Assembly: GCA_039028695.1 (NCBI GenBank)
Contig: JBCCHN010000182.1
Coordinates: 1-8,211 of the forward strand
DNA: 8,211 bases
Direction of reading: 5' to 3'
Source of the DNA: JANQKX01 sp039028695
GTDB taxonomy: Bacteria; Pseudomonadota; Alphaproteobacteria; Kiloniellales; Kiloniellaceae
Shown: positions 1 to 5,930 of the stretch, piece after piece
Layout of the letters: every line of letters starts with the position of its first letter
Position numbering within the stretch: position 1 is the stretch's first letter
The notes under the pieces: model-generated
Databases searched by the model: none
Told to the model about the DNA's origin: nothing
Seen by the model: the letters and a program-made list of their open reading frames with translations, nothing else
Position numbers and translations under genes: made by a program

Positions 1-516
1 GTCCCACAGCTTCTCAAGGCGGGATTTTTCATCGGCGGCTCGGGTGGCAGCGGCGTGCTGCTTTCTTATGATCCGGGCAGTAATTCCTGGAGTTCTCCAT
101 CCTTTTTGACCATGGGTAGCGGCAGCTTGGGCCTGCAAATTGGCGCCGAAGCTTCCGAGATCGTCCTCGTGATCATGAATGAAAAGGGAATGGAAGCCGT
201 GGTGAAGAACAAATTTACCCTGGGCGGCGATGCCTCTGTGGCAGTGGGCCCCCTGGGGGCGGGCGCCAAGGCCGCTACCACCACCAACATTGGCGCCGAT
301 GTCTATTCATTCGCCAAGTCCAAGGGTCTTTTTGGCGGCATCGCTCTTGAGGGTGCCGTTCTGCAACCCAGCGCCGAGGCCAACAAGGCCTACTACGGAA
401 GCGACGTGACGCCGATCCAAATCGTCGTAGAGCGCAAGGTCACCAATCCGGGCGCCGCTTCTTTGGACCAGGCTCTCCTCGCCGCCCAAGCCAAAGGCCG
501 CACCGAAACTCAATAG
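1..516 (+). CDS. SYLF (Ysc84/DUF500) domain lipid-binding protein, C-terminal part
   Basis: The frame is open from base 1, so the gene begins before the window; 171 codons are visible up to a TAG stop. The visible protein matches most of a SYLF domain. It opens with a KAGFFIGGSGGSG-type glycine-rich stretch, then WSSPSFLTMGSGSLGLQIGA, a hydrophobic strand (IVLVIMN), an ASVAVGPLGAG segment, and the closing SKGLFGGIALEGAVL with a YYG further on. This order is typical of the family. Eukaryotic members such as Ysc84 and SH3YL1 bind acidic phospholipids through this domain. Bacterial members are usually exported or lipid-anchored and their role is poorly defined. The signal peptide, if any, lies outside the window. 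The last 30 or so residues are Ala/Gln-rich and not conserved. The family call is firm; the function is not known. Confidence 0.88.
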   Translation, partial: VPQLLKAGFFIGGSGGSGVLLSYDPGSNSWSSPSFLTMGSGSLGLQIGAEASEIVLVIMNEKGMEAVVKNKFTLGGDASVAVGPLGAGAKAATTTNIGADVYSFAKSKGLFGGIALEGAVLQPSAEANKAYYGSDVTPIQIVVERKVTNPGAASLDQALLAAQAKGRTETQ

Positions 517-584
517 GGGCATGCCGGGGAAACTGCTTTTTTGTTGGGCGGCCAATAAATTGATCCCGGCCACTTCCTTGGAAG

Positions 585-1286
585 ATGTCAGCCTCCTCCG
601 ATATCGGATTGCTGTTCTTGCATGCCCTTCCTCTGGACGGGTCCATGTGGGATCAGCATCGGGGCTTGTTCAACGGGTTATCCGATGCCCCAACCCTATA
701 CGGTTTGGGCAATACGCTCGAAGCCTGGGCGGAGGCAGCTCTTAAGATTGCCAAGGGCAATCGCTTGATCGTCGTTGGCTGTTCGGTGGGTGGTTTTTGT
801 GCCCTTGAAGTGGCTGTATTGGCGCCGGAAAGGGTTGCGGCCCTGGTTCTCATCAGCACCAAGGCTCAGCATCGCCCCGATTCCATCTTGCATGCCTCGG
901 CACTCGATTGTTTGCAGACCCGGGGCATCTCCGGTGCCTGGGCCAAGTACTGGGAACCGCTGTTCTCTCAATCGGCTGACAATCTTAAAATAGAGGCTGC
1001 TCGCAATAGCGCGATGGCGCAGCGACCGGAGGACATTGCTCGGGGTGTGACGGTTTTTCACAGTCGCCAAAACCGCCATCAACTCGTAAGCGACGCACAG
1101 TGCCCCATCGTTGTTGTTAGCGGTGACGAAGACATTGCCCCGGGAAAAACATACAGTGCCGATTTGGCGGCTTCAGCCAAGCGCAATCGTCTGCATGTGA
1201 TTCCAAACTGCGGCCATTATGTCCCGCTTGAGCAGCCGGAAATCCTAGGGAATATATTGCACGACGTTATTGATGCCGTTGCCTAA
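585..1286 (+). CDS. alpha/beta-fold hydrolase
   Basis: A 233-residue alpha/beta hydrolase, near the minimal size for the fold. The first strand and oxyanion region are LLFLHALPLDGS (residues 9-20). The nucleophile elbow is GCSVGG with Ser67. An acidic residue follows the later strand IVVVSGDEDIAPG (Asp183 best placed, Asp181 possible). The catalytic His is His211 in NCGHYVPLEQPE, giving a Ser-Asp-His triad. The cap between about residues 95 and 165 is short and helical. Relatives include esterases, enol-lactonases and BioH/MhpC-like hydrolases, so the substrate cannot be set. There is no signal peptide, so it is probably cytoplasmic. An in-frame TGA at 561 rules out a start before 561, and the next ATG would lose the oxyanion strand, so ATG 585 is the start. 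No Shine-Dalgarno is spaced properly before it; GGAAG directly touches the ATG. It lies 68 bases after the SYLF gene and may be co-transcribed with it. Confidence 0.87.
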   Translation: MSASSDIGLLFLHALPLDGSMWDQHRGLFNGLSDAPTLYGLGNTLEAWAEAALKIAKGNRLIVVGCSVGGFCALEVAVLAPERVAALVLISTKAQHRPDSILHASALDCLQTRGISGAWAKYWEPLFSQSADNLKIEAARNSAMAQRPEDIARGVTVFHSRQNRHQLVSDAQCPIVVVSGDEDIAPGKTYSADLAASAKRNRLHVIPNCGHYVPLEQPEILGNILHDVIDAVA

Positions 1287-1319
1287 CAGCGGCAGTTTGC
1301 GCTTCGGCGGAAGGCTCGA

Positions 1320-1595
1320 TCAATCGTCTTCGCGCACCCTGATGATTTCGTAGGTGTTGGGGTCAAGTTTTAGATCGAACTCGCGGGTATCGCCTGCCTT
1401 CATGGCGTCATCGACTTCCCACAGGCCGTCGTCCAGTTCGATTTCCTCCCAGACGACATAACCCGCGGCGCGGAGGGTCTCCTCGATCTTCGCGCGCTCT
1501 TCCGGGGTGGGCGGGCGATCATCGGCGACGGCCATTGCTGAAGTCGCGAACAAGAGGGTGCCTGCGGTGGCGAGGGATAGGAATTGTCTTTTCAT
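1320..1595 (-). CDS. exported PepSY-domain protein
   Basis: A 91-residue protein. A Sec signal peptide is visible: MKRQ, a hydrophobic core of about residues 5-20, then a cleavage site after AMA (residue 22) or AVA (residue 24). The mature part has a Pro/Glu linker (RPPTPEERAKIEETL) and then a PepSY_2-type unit: LRAAGYVVWEEIELDDGLWEVD, a charged turn, and FDLKLDPNTYEIIRVRED at the end. Many such small periplasmic proteins occur in alphaproteobacteria. PepSY units are thought to bind or inhibit partner proteins, but no partner is evident here. The mature protein is strongly acidic. It is convergent with the hydrolase gene, 33 bases away, and lies about 100 bases downstream of the methyltransferase on the same strand. 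A TTGACG at 1634-1639 (minus strand) could be a -35 box, but the matching -10 is poor. Confidence 0.82.
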   Translation of the reverse strand: MKRQFLSLATAGTLLFATSAMAVADDRPPTPEERAKIEETLRAAGYVVWEEIELDDGLWEVDDAMKAGDTREFDLKLDPNTYEIIRVREDD

Positions 1596-1695
1596 TGCGC
1601 GATCTCACTTGTGCAAAAGAGCCTTAACCTGAGCGTCAATTGGTGATGGGACTGCGCGGCTACAGCTTAAATTTTGTCCATCTTTGCCGTTTTAC

Positions 1696-2403
1696 CTAAA
1701 TGGCGGTACGCCATTCCATGATCACGAACCAGGGGGCTCTGCGGTAGCGTTCCTGCCGGGCTGCGTCACCGCCGATGGGGAGGGGCTCGTCGAAGTGAGT
1801 GAGCTGAAGCCCAGCGGCGAGGAATGCTTTCATATAAGCCGACAGGGGACGGTGCCAATTGGTGATGCGAATGCCTTTCCATTCCGACACTAGGGAGAAC
1901 TCTTCCGAATAGCGGTCGACAGGCCAATGGCTTAGCTGACCCTTCTCATCCCGCACCCATTCCGTACCAGCGGAATTTATGCTCGAGATATTTGCCAACA
2001 ACAAGGTGCCGCCTGGCTCCAGAACGCGGGCCATCTCGGCGATAGCGTCGCGGTAGCCATCGATATCGCACAAGCTCATGTAACTGATAACCAGATCGAA
2101 GGATGCGTTTTCGAACGGTAGCTCTTCTGCTTTTCCAAGCTGGTACTTGCCGTCGGGATTGCGCCGATTCGCTTCGGTGATCAGGGTCCGAGAGGCATCG
2201 ATTCCAACCGCGGCGATCCCCTTGCCCGCTAAAAAGCGACAAAAGCGTCCCTCACCGCAACCCACGTCCAAGGCGCGTTTGAACCGCTGGCCCTGGAGCC
2301 GCGACTGCATGGCGGGATCGAGAATATATTCGCGGGACCAATCGCCCCTTGCGCCCAGTGAGTCGATCCAAGCCTCGGCCGACTCGTCCCATCCGTTGGA
2401 CAT
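1696..2403 (-). CDS. class I SAM-dependent methyltransferase
   Basis: A 235-residue Rossmann-fold methyltransferase. Motif I, which binds SAM, is LDVGCGEGRF (residues 45-54). The acidic residue closing strand 2 is Asp69 in VGIDAS. The adenine-contacting segment is GKAEELPF (90-97), motif IV is FDLVIS (102-107, Asp103), and the post-motif is RVLEPGG (126-132). Together these match the Methyltransf_11/25 group. The C-terminal part (WHRPLSAYMKAFLAAGL, about residues 183-199) is a lid often seen in small-molecule methyltransferases of this group; the substrate cannot be told. An in-frame TGA only 12 bases before the ATG fixes the start at 2403, and only an A-rich AAAAAG precedes it, with no Shine-Dalgarno. 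It is divergent from the YcaQ-like gene across a 137-base spacer, so the two could share control. Ubiquinone or biotin (BioC-type) methylation is possible but nothing nearby supports it. Confidence 0.88.
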   Translation of the reverse strand: MSNGWDESAEAWIDSLGARGDWSREYILDPAMQSRLQGQRFKRALDVGCGEGRFCRFLAGKGIAAVGIDASRTLITEANRRNPDGKYQLGKAEELPFENASFDLVISYMSLCDIDGYRDAIAEMARVLEPGGTLLLANISSINSAGTEWVRDEKGQLSHWPVDRYSEEFSLVSEWKGIRITNWHRPLSAYMKAFLAAGLQLTHFDEPLPIGGDAARQERYRRAPWFVIMEWRTAI

Positions 2404-2430
2404 CTTTTTGGCTCATTGCAGGTGAACGTG

Positions 2431-2451
2431 AGGGCAACCCTAAAAGGGCAA
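2431..2451. repeat. direct repeat AGGGCAA x2 in divergent spacer
   Basis: Two copies of AGGGCAA, 14 bases apart start to start, lie in the spacer between the methyltransferase and the YcaQ-like gene. On minus they read as TTGCCC boxes, and a further TTGCCC occurs on plus at 2507. They could be a regulator site or -35-like boxes, but I find no well-spaced -10 on minus. The meaning is uncertain. Confidence 0.25.
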
Positions 2452-2506
2452 GGGCCTGAAAGTCTAGCCTCCTGACACAAGGTGACGTTTGAGGTCTCCT
2501 GGGCTC

Positions 2507-2534
2507 TTGCCCGCCCGGCAAAAACGCCTAAGCT
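2507..2534 (+). promoter_or_regulatory. possible promoter for a leaderless mRNA (YcaQ-like gene)
   Basis: TTGCCC (2507-2512), 16 bases, then TAAGCT (2529-2534). If used, transcription would begin at or next to the ATG at 2541, which would explain why no Shine-Dalgarno is present. The -10 matches the consensus at only three positions. TTGCC/GGCAA (2507-2511 and 2517-2521) is also a short inverted repeat and may be an operator or chance. Confidence 0.25.
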
Positions 2535-2540
2535 CCCTCC

Positions 2541-3761
2541 ATGACCCGCCCGACACTCTCCACAAGCGATGCGCGCCGCCTCTTTATGGTTCGGCAAGGC
2601 TTGGCGGCACCCAGTCGGTCTGTACCCAGCGGTAAGTTAAATGCTTCCGGCCTGGCCCGGGTCATTGAGGATTTGGGTTTCGTTCAGGTGGATTCCATAA
2701 ACACCTTAGCGCGGGCTCACGATTTGATCCTCTTCTCCCGCAATCGGACCTACCGGCCCAAACTCCTGGCCCAGGTCTTGGAGCGGGACCGTTTGGCCTT
2801 TGAAAACTGGACGCACGATGCCTCGATCATCCCCATGGCCTTTTATCCTTATTGGCAAACCCGTTTTCATAAGGAGCGGGTGCGGCTGAAGGAGGCTTGG
2901 CGTAAGTGGCGCCGGGAGGGCTTCGAGGAAGCACTTTTGGAGGTGGAGGCTCATGTTCGCGCCCACGGCCCCACCATGGCCCGTCACTTGGGCGGCGAGC
3001 AGAAAAAAGGCTCCGCCAACGGCTGGTGGGATTGGCACCCCACCAAAACCGCGTTGGAATACCTTTGGCGTTGCGGTCAGCTTTCTGTGTGCCGGCGCGA
3101 AGGCTTTCAGAAGGTTTACGATCTCTGCGATCGTGTCATTCCCGACGATCACTTGACCCCGGAGGTAACCCACCAAGAGACAGTGGATTGGGCTTGTAAC
3201 GGCGCATTGGATCGTCTTGGCCTGGCTACTTCCGGCGAACTGGCGGCCTTTTGGGATTTGGTCAGCCCGGCAGAAGCGGCGGCGTGGTGCCGTGTCGGCC
3301 ATCATGCCGGAGATCTGATTGAGGTGGAGGTCGATGGAGCCGATGGCGGCAAAGCGCGGCGCGCCTACACCCGGCCGGAAACCTTGGAAAACCTGTCCGA
3401 GCTACCGGACTTGCCGAAACGCATGCGAGTTCTCAGCCCCTTCGATCCCCTTATCCGGGACCGCAAGCGGCTCCAGCGCTTGTTCAATTTCGACTACCGC
3501 ATCGAGGTTTTTGTACCGGCGGCGAAACGCCGCTACGGCTATTACGTTTTTCCCCTGCTGGAAGGTGATCGCCTGGTGGGCCGCATAGACATGAAAAACT
3601 GGCGCGACGAGGCAGAGATCCGCGTGTCTGGCCTTTGGCTGGAGCCCAAGATCCGCTTGACCAAAGACCGGCAACGGCGGCTGGATGCTGAGTTGGACCG
3701 CCTTCGCCGTTTTGTTGGTGCCGAGCGGGTGACCTACTTGGACGGTTATCTAAAGACCTAA
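2541..3761 (+). CDS. YcaQ/AlkX-type winged-helix DNA glycosylase (HTH_42)
   Basis: A 406-residue member of the HTH_42 family (E. coli YcaQ/AlkX, Streptomyces AlkZ). These proteins are tandem winged-helix DNA glycosylases that remove alkylated bases and can unhook interstrand crosslinks. The catalytic QxD motif of the YcaQ branch is visible as Gln49-Val-Asp51 in GFVQVDSINTLARAHDLIL; AlkZ-type proteins carry QxQ instead. A second signature, LSPFDPLIRDRKRLQRLFNF (298-317), leads into a conserved YGYYVFPLLEGDRLVGRIDMK block (332-352). The length is normal for the family. An in-frame TAA at 2529 makes 2541 the earliest start, and no Shine-Dalgarno precedes it. The predicted role is cytoplasmic DNA repair of bulky N-alkyl purines or crosslinks. 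The neighbours give no further clue. The family call is firm; the exact lesion range is inferred. Confidence 0.9.
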   Translation: MTRPTLSTSDARRLFMVRQGLAAPSRSVPSGKLNASGLARVIEDLGFVQVDSINTLARAHDLILFSRNRTYRPKLLAQVLERDRLAFENWTHDASIIPMAFYPYWQTRFHKERVRLKEAWRKWRREGFEEALLEVEAHVRAHGPTMARHLGGEQKKGSANGWWDWHPTKTALEYLWRCGQLSVCRREGFQKVYDLCDRVIPDDHLTPEVTHQETVDWACNGALDRLGLATSGELAAFWDLVSPAEAAAWCRVGHHAGDLIEVEVDGADGGKARRAYTRPETLENLSELPDLPKRMRVLSPFDPLIRDRKRLQRLFNFDYRIEVFVPAAKRRYGYYVFPLLEGDRLVGRIDMKNWRDEAEIRVSGLWLEPKIRLTKDRQRRLDAELDRLRRFVGAERVTYLDGYLKT

Positions 3762-3769
3762 CGTTCCAG

Positions 3770-4054
3770 TCAGGACCGCTCGCCCTGGGAAAAGCGCTTT
3801 CCCATGGCGTGCCGCAAGGCGTCGGCCAGGGGCGGGGTCTTGGAGCGGGCGATCAAAAAAGTCGAAAGCACAAAATGGTCGACAAGTATTCCGTGTCAAC
3901 GCCTGCAGGGCTTGCCCCAGGTCTTGATCGCGAATGCTGTCGCCGGAATAAGCTTGCCGGATGGGAATCAGCTCAAAGAGGATCTGCCTAAACCAAAGCT
4001 CATCGGTTTGATGAACTGTGATGAAGAGCATCTCGTCGTGGGCCAGGCGCCCTG
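3770..4054 (-). pseudogene. relic of tryptophan 2,3-dioxygenase (TDO), internally deleted and frameshifted
   Basis: Reading on minus from about 4046 gives LAHDEMLFITVHQTDELWF, then RQILFELIPIRQAY and a further stretch to ALTR near 3891. This is the N-terminal core of TDO, including the active-site His of the HQ motif. The frame then turns to nonsense. In another frame, from about 3890 to a TGA at 3770, the sequence reads ILVDHFVLSTFLIARSKTPP and on to RFSQGERS. This matches the extreme C-terminus of the family (VDLFNLSTYLIPR in animal TDO, as I recall it). The centre of the enzyme is missing: the second helical part, the haem-ligating His and the GTGGSSG loop, on the order of 200 codons. The first 40-50 residues (the YG-Y--L region) are also missing, because the SDR stop codon sits about 8 bases before the homology. 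The product cannot be an active dioxygenase. TDO would normally start kynurenine-pathway breakdown of tryptophan. Confidence 0.8.
3786..3804. repeat. inverted repeat TGGGAAA-N5-TTTCCCA
   Basis: A perfect 7-base inverted repeat with a 5-base AGCGC loop, inside the C-terminal end of the TDO relic and 24 bases after the YcaQ-like stop. There is no run of T on either side, so it is a poor rho-independent terminator. It could still slow or protect transcript ends between the converging genes. Confidence 0.4.
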
Positions 4055-4840
4055 TTACAAATCGATGGCGCCCAAGGTCTCCGTATGGCCGTCTACCGAC
4101 AAGGCTTGGCCCGAGATCATGGCTCCGCGGGGGCTACAGATAAAGGCCACCATCTCGGCGATGTCCTGGGCCTCCACAAAGGATCTCATGGATACTTGCT
4201 TCACATAGGCATCGTATATTTCTTGCTCTTTGACTCCACGGCTCTTTGCATCGGCGGCGATCACCCGGTCGATGCGCGGCCCCTTGACCGAGCCGGGGCA
4301 TAAGGCGTTGACCCGTATGCCAAAGGGGCCCAGCTCCATGGCCAAGGACTTGGTGAGCCCGATAACCCCCCACTTGGCCGCGGCATAAGGGGTTCGCAAG
4401 GGAAAGCCGAACAATCCGGCAGAGGAGGAGAGGTTGACGATTGAGCCGCTCTTTTGCGCCTTCATCAGCGGCACGGCCTGCTGCAGACAATGAAAAGCCC
4501 CATGGAGGTTCACATCGAAGGTGGCTCGCCAGCCGTTGGGATCCAGGCTCTCAACCGGGCCGGTGGGGCCGGCTATGCCCGCATTGTTGACCAGGATATC
4601 CAGATGATCGCCGAAGCGGGCCAATGTCTCTTTAAACACCCGGTCCACGTCGGCCGGTTTTGTTACATCTCCGGAAGTTCCCTTTAGGTCCGAATCTGCA
4701 CGGTTGATATCGGCAATTGCCTCGGCATTCACATCGCAGACATGAACCTTTGCGCCCTCGCGGACCAAGGTCTGGGCGATGGCGCGGCCAATGCCTTCCG
4801 CTCCGGCTGTTACCAGAGCTGTTTTGTCCATTAACGACAT
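4055..4840 (-). CDS. SDR-family NAD(P)-dependent oxidoreductase
   Basis: A 261-residue classical short-chain dehydrogenase. The cofactor loop is TAGAEGIG (11-18), in which the usual first Gly of TGxxxGxG is Ala12. Asp37 after strand 2 (VHVCDVN) favours NAD over NADP. Other landmarks are GDVT (57-60), NNAG (85-88) and Asn111. The catalytic set is Ser139, Tyr152 and Lys156 in YAAAKWG. The C-terminus has ISGQALSVDGHTETL, typical of the family. An ATG 36 bases further upstream (4876) is also in frame. I prefer 4840 because GAGGAAGG lies 6 bases before it and the protein then begins a few residues before the first strand, as usual. The substrate is likely a sugar or hydroxy-acid alcohol, but the sequence does not decide. 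It lies 62 bases downstream of the membrane-protein gene on the same strand and could be read with it. Confidence 0.9.
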   Translation of the reverse strand: MSLMDKTALVTAGAEGIGRAIAQTLVREGAKVHVCDVNAEAIADINRADSDLKGTSGDVTKPADVDRVFKETLARFGDHLDILVNNAGIAGPTGPVESLDPNGWRATFDVNLHGAFHCLQQAVPLMKAQKSGSIVNLSSSAGLFGFPLRTPYAAAKWGVIGLTKSLAMELGPFGIRVNALCPGSVKGPRIDRVIAADAKSRGVKEQEIYDAYVKQVSMRSFVEAQDIAEMVAFICSPRGAMISGQALSVDGHTETLGAIDL

Positions 4841-4846
4841 AATTGG

Positions 4847-4854
4847 CCTTCCTC
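4847..4854 (-). promoter_or_regulatory. strong Shine-Dalgarno deciding the SDR start
   Basis: GAGGAAGG on minus, 6 bases before ATG 4840. It decides between this start and the upstream in-frame ATG at 4876, whose upstream bases show no comparable site. Confidence 0.75.
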
Positions 4855-4902
4855 GTGCCCTGTTTAGTCCTTCCATAGAAAGACAGCGGTTAACTCATCG
4901 GA

Positions 4903-5694
4903 TCAACAAGGCACAAGAGATAAACTGGAGCCCATTACATTGGCAACAAAGTTGATAAGCCGGGTGGTCACCCGAGCGCGGTTGAAGATGATGTCCAAGA
5001 GTAAGGTGAAAATGAGCCCGAGATAAGCCAGGTACCAAAAGCCCATGTAGTCGTTGTAGAGAATGGTAAAAAACCAATTTTGACCAAAAAGGTAAATCGC
5101 CGACGCACAAAGGGTAGAGGCGAATAACAAAAGACCCGGCAAAAATAGTTGGGCGGCGGCTTTCCGCTTCGCAAAGGAAATGGCCAGCAGGATCGCGAAC
5201 ATGGCCAGGTTGGAGCCCCAAAAGATTCGAACATCCGTCCTGAGTTTGGTGATGATTTCCTGGTATTTGCCCTTGATGATGTCAACAAGGCTCTGTTGCT
5301 GAACCTGCAAACCGGCAATTTTCCCCAAGATGCCCTTAGTGATGAGCTTTGTCGTGGCGGCTTGCTGCTCGCAGTTCTGCTGGCATAGCTCCGCAATTAC
5401 TTGGGCAATTTTCTGGGGCAGATCTCTATCGAGGGCTTCTTGAAGTTGCTGCTGCTCCAGGCCCAATCGCTGCGCCAAATCGGATGCTTTTTCGACAAAG
5501 GAGGATTCGGCAGCGGTTTGATACTTTTCCCGAATTTCTTTTTCGATCTGACTCTTCACAAAATCTCTGGCAGCGGTCTCAAAGGTATGGGGGCTAGCAA
5601 AGGTTATGGCCAACAAGCTCCCAAATAGGACCAGCCCGATGATAGCAATAACCCGCAAAATCCAGATCGCGTTTTTGGAGGCAAAAGGTGGCAA
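4903..5694 (-). CDS. unrecognised membrane protein, about four membrane helices with a central helical domain
   Basis: A 263-residue protein I do not recognise. A membrane helix lies at about residues 11-33. A long polar, Gln/Glu/Lys-rich and probably coiled helical stretch follows (about 40-155), with LGLEQQQLQEAL and LQVQQQSLVDII and a lone Cys pair (Cys104, Cys108). Then come three closely spaced helices at about 158-175, 181-204 and 219-237, separated by a basic AKRK turn and an aromatic segment, NWFFTILYNDYMGFWYLAY. The topology suggests the coiled domain projects on one side of the inner membrane, anchored at both ends. The frame starts at TTG 5694, with AGGA 9 bases upstream and no in-frame ATG between the preceding stop and the first helix. 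Base composition is AT-richer than the neighbours: one 60-base row (5041-5100) has 23 G+C by hand count. No function is proposed. Confidence 0.72.
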   Translation of the reverse strand: MPPFASKNAIWILRVIAIIGLVLFGSLLAITFASPHTFETAARDFVKSQIEKEIREKYQTAAESSFVEKASDLAQRLGLEQQQLQEALDRDLPQKIAQVIAELCQQNCEQQAATTKLITKGILGKIAGLQVQQQSLVDIIKGKYQEIITKLRTDVRIFWGSNLAMFAILLAISFAKRKAAAQLFLPGLLLFASTLCASAIYLFGQNWFFTILYNDYMGFWYLAYLGLIFTLLLDIIFNRARVTTRLINFVANVMGSSLSLVPC

Positions 5695-5703
5695 GCCATG
5701 CTT

Positions 5704-5707
5704 TCCT
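5704..5707 (-). promoter_or_regulatory. Shine-Dalgarno AGGA for the TTG start
   Basis: AGGA on minus, 9 bases before TTG 5694. It is also 4 bases before an out-of-frame ATG (5699). The spacing favours the TTG, and only the TTG frame encodes the membrane protein. Confidence 0.45.
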
Positions 5708-5713
5708 AAAGGA

Positions 5714-5727
5714 TGTTGTATCCAACA
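5714..5727. repeat. inverted repeat TGTTG-TATC-CAACA
   Basis: A perfect 5-base inverted repeat with a 4-base spacer, just upstream of the membrane-protein gene in the AT-rich spacer. The position suits an operator for the minus-strand promoter. The arms are short and chance is possible. Confidence 0.3.
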
Positions 5728-5825
5728 ATATGCTATTTTTAGGGTATGATCTTTTTGATTGAATACAAGGAATTCATTCTATCTTTAGAGATTAAATCAC
5801 CAAAACGTTTACTCAAACACTTGAA

Positions 5826-5855
5826 TTGTAACTTTCGCCGACTAAAAATTATGGT
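5826..5855 (+). promoter_or_regulatory. possible promoter of the hydroxyacid dehydrogenase gene
   Basis: TTGTAA (5826-5831), 18 bases, TATGGT (5850-5855), in the AT-rich 236-base divergent spacer (5695-5930). A second reading uses TTGAAT (5821-5826) and TAAAAA (5843-5848) with a 16-base gap. Either would place the start of transcription at or near the palindrome at 5860-5869. The rest of the spacer has no other clear element. Confidence 0.35.
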
Positions 5856-5859
5856 AGGT

Positions 5860-5869
5860 TGGTATACCA
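5860..5869. promoter_or_regulatory. palindromic operator TGGTATACCA, GntR-family type
   Basis: A perfect 10-base palindrome directly after the candidate -10. Its form fits the TGGT-N-ACCA type of site bound by FadR/PdhR/UxuR-like GntR regulators; E. coli UxuR/ExuR sites contain TTGGTATACCAA. Binding here would block transcription of the hydroxyacid dehydrogenase, so it is most easily read as a repressor site released by a metabolite. No regulator gene is in the window. Confidence 0.5.
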
Positions 5870-5930
5870 CATATCGGGCACCTAAGTGGTGTCGCGAACG
5901 GGTAGAGACGGGCCCTGTGAGTGTAATCTT

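Noticed and set aside
517..545. GGCATGCC followed by a run of six T after the SYLF gene, as a possible terminator.
   Set aside because: The 8-base palindrome has no loop, and ten bases separate it from the T run; no stable hairpin can be drawn next to the T run.
2706..3305. A 199-codon minus-strand open frame opposite the YcaQ-like gene.
   Set aside because: The plus frame has clear family motifs throughout; the antisense frame shows no domain and follows from GC-rich codon use.
3804..4208. A 134-codon plus-strand open frame across the TDO relic and the SDR 3' end.
   Set aside because: It shows no recognisable domain and is antisense to sequence with clear TDO and SDR similarity.
4841..4876. 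An SDR start at the upstream in-frame ATG (4876).
   Set aside because: It adds 12 unconserved residues and covers the GAGGAAGG ribosome site of the better start at 4840.
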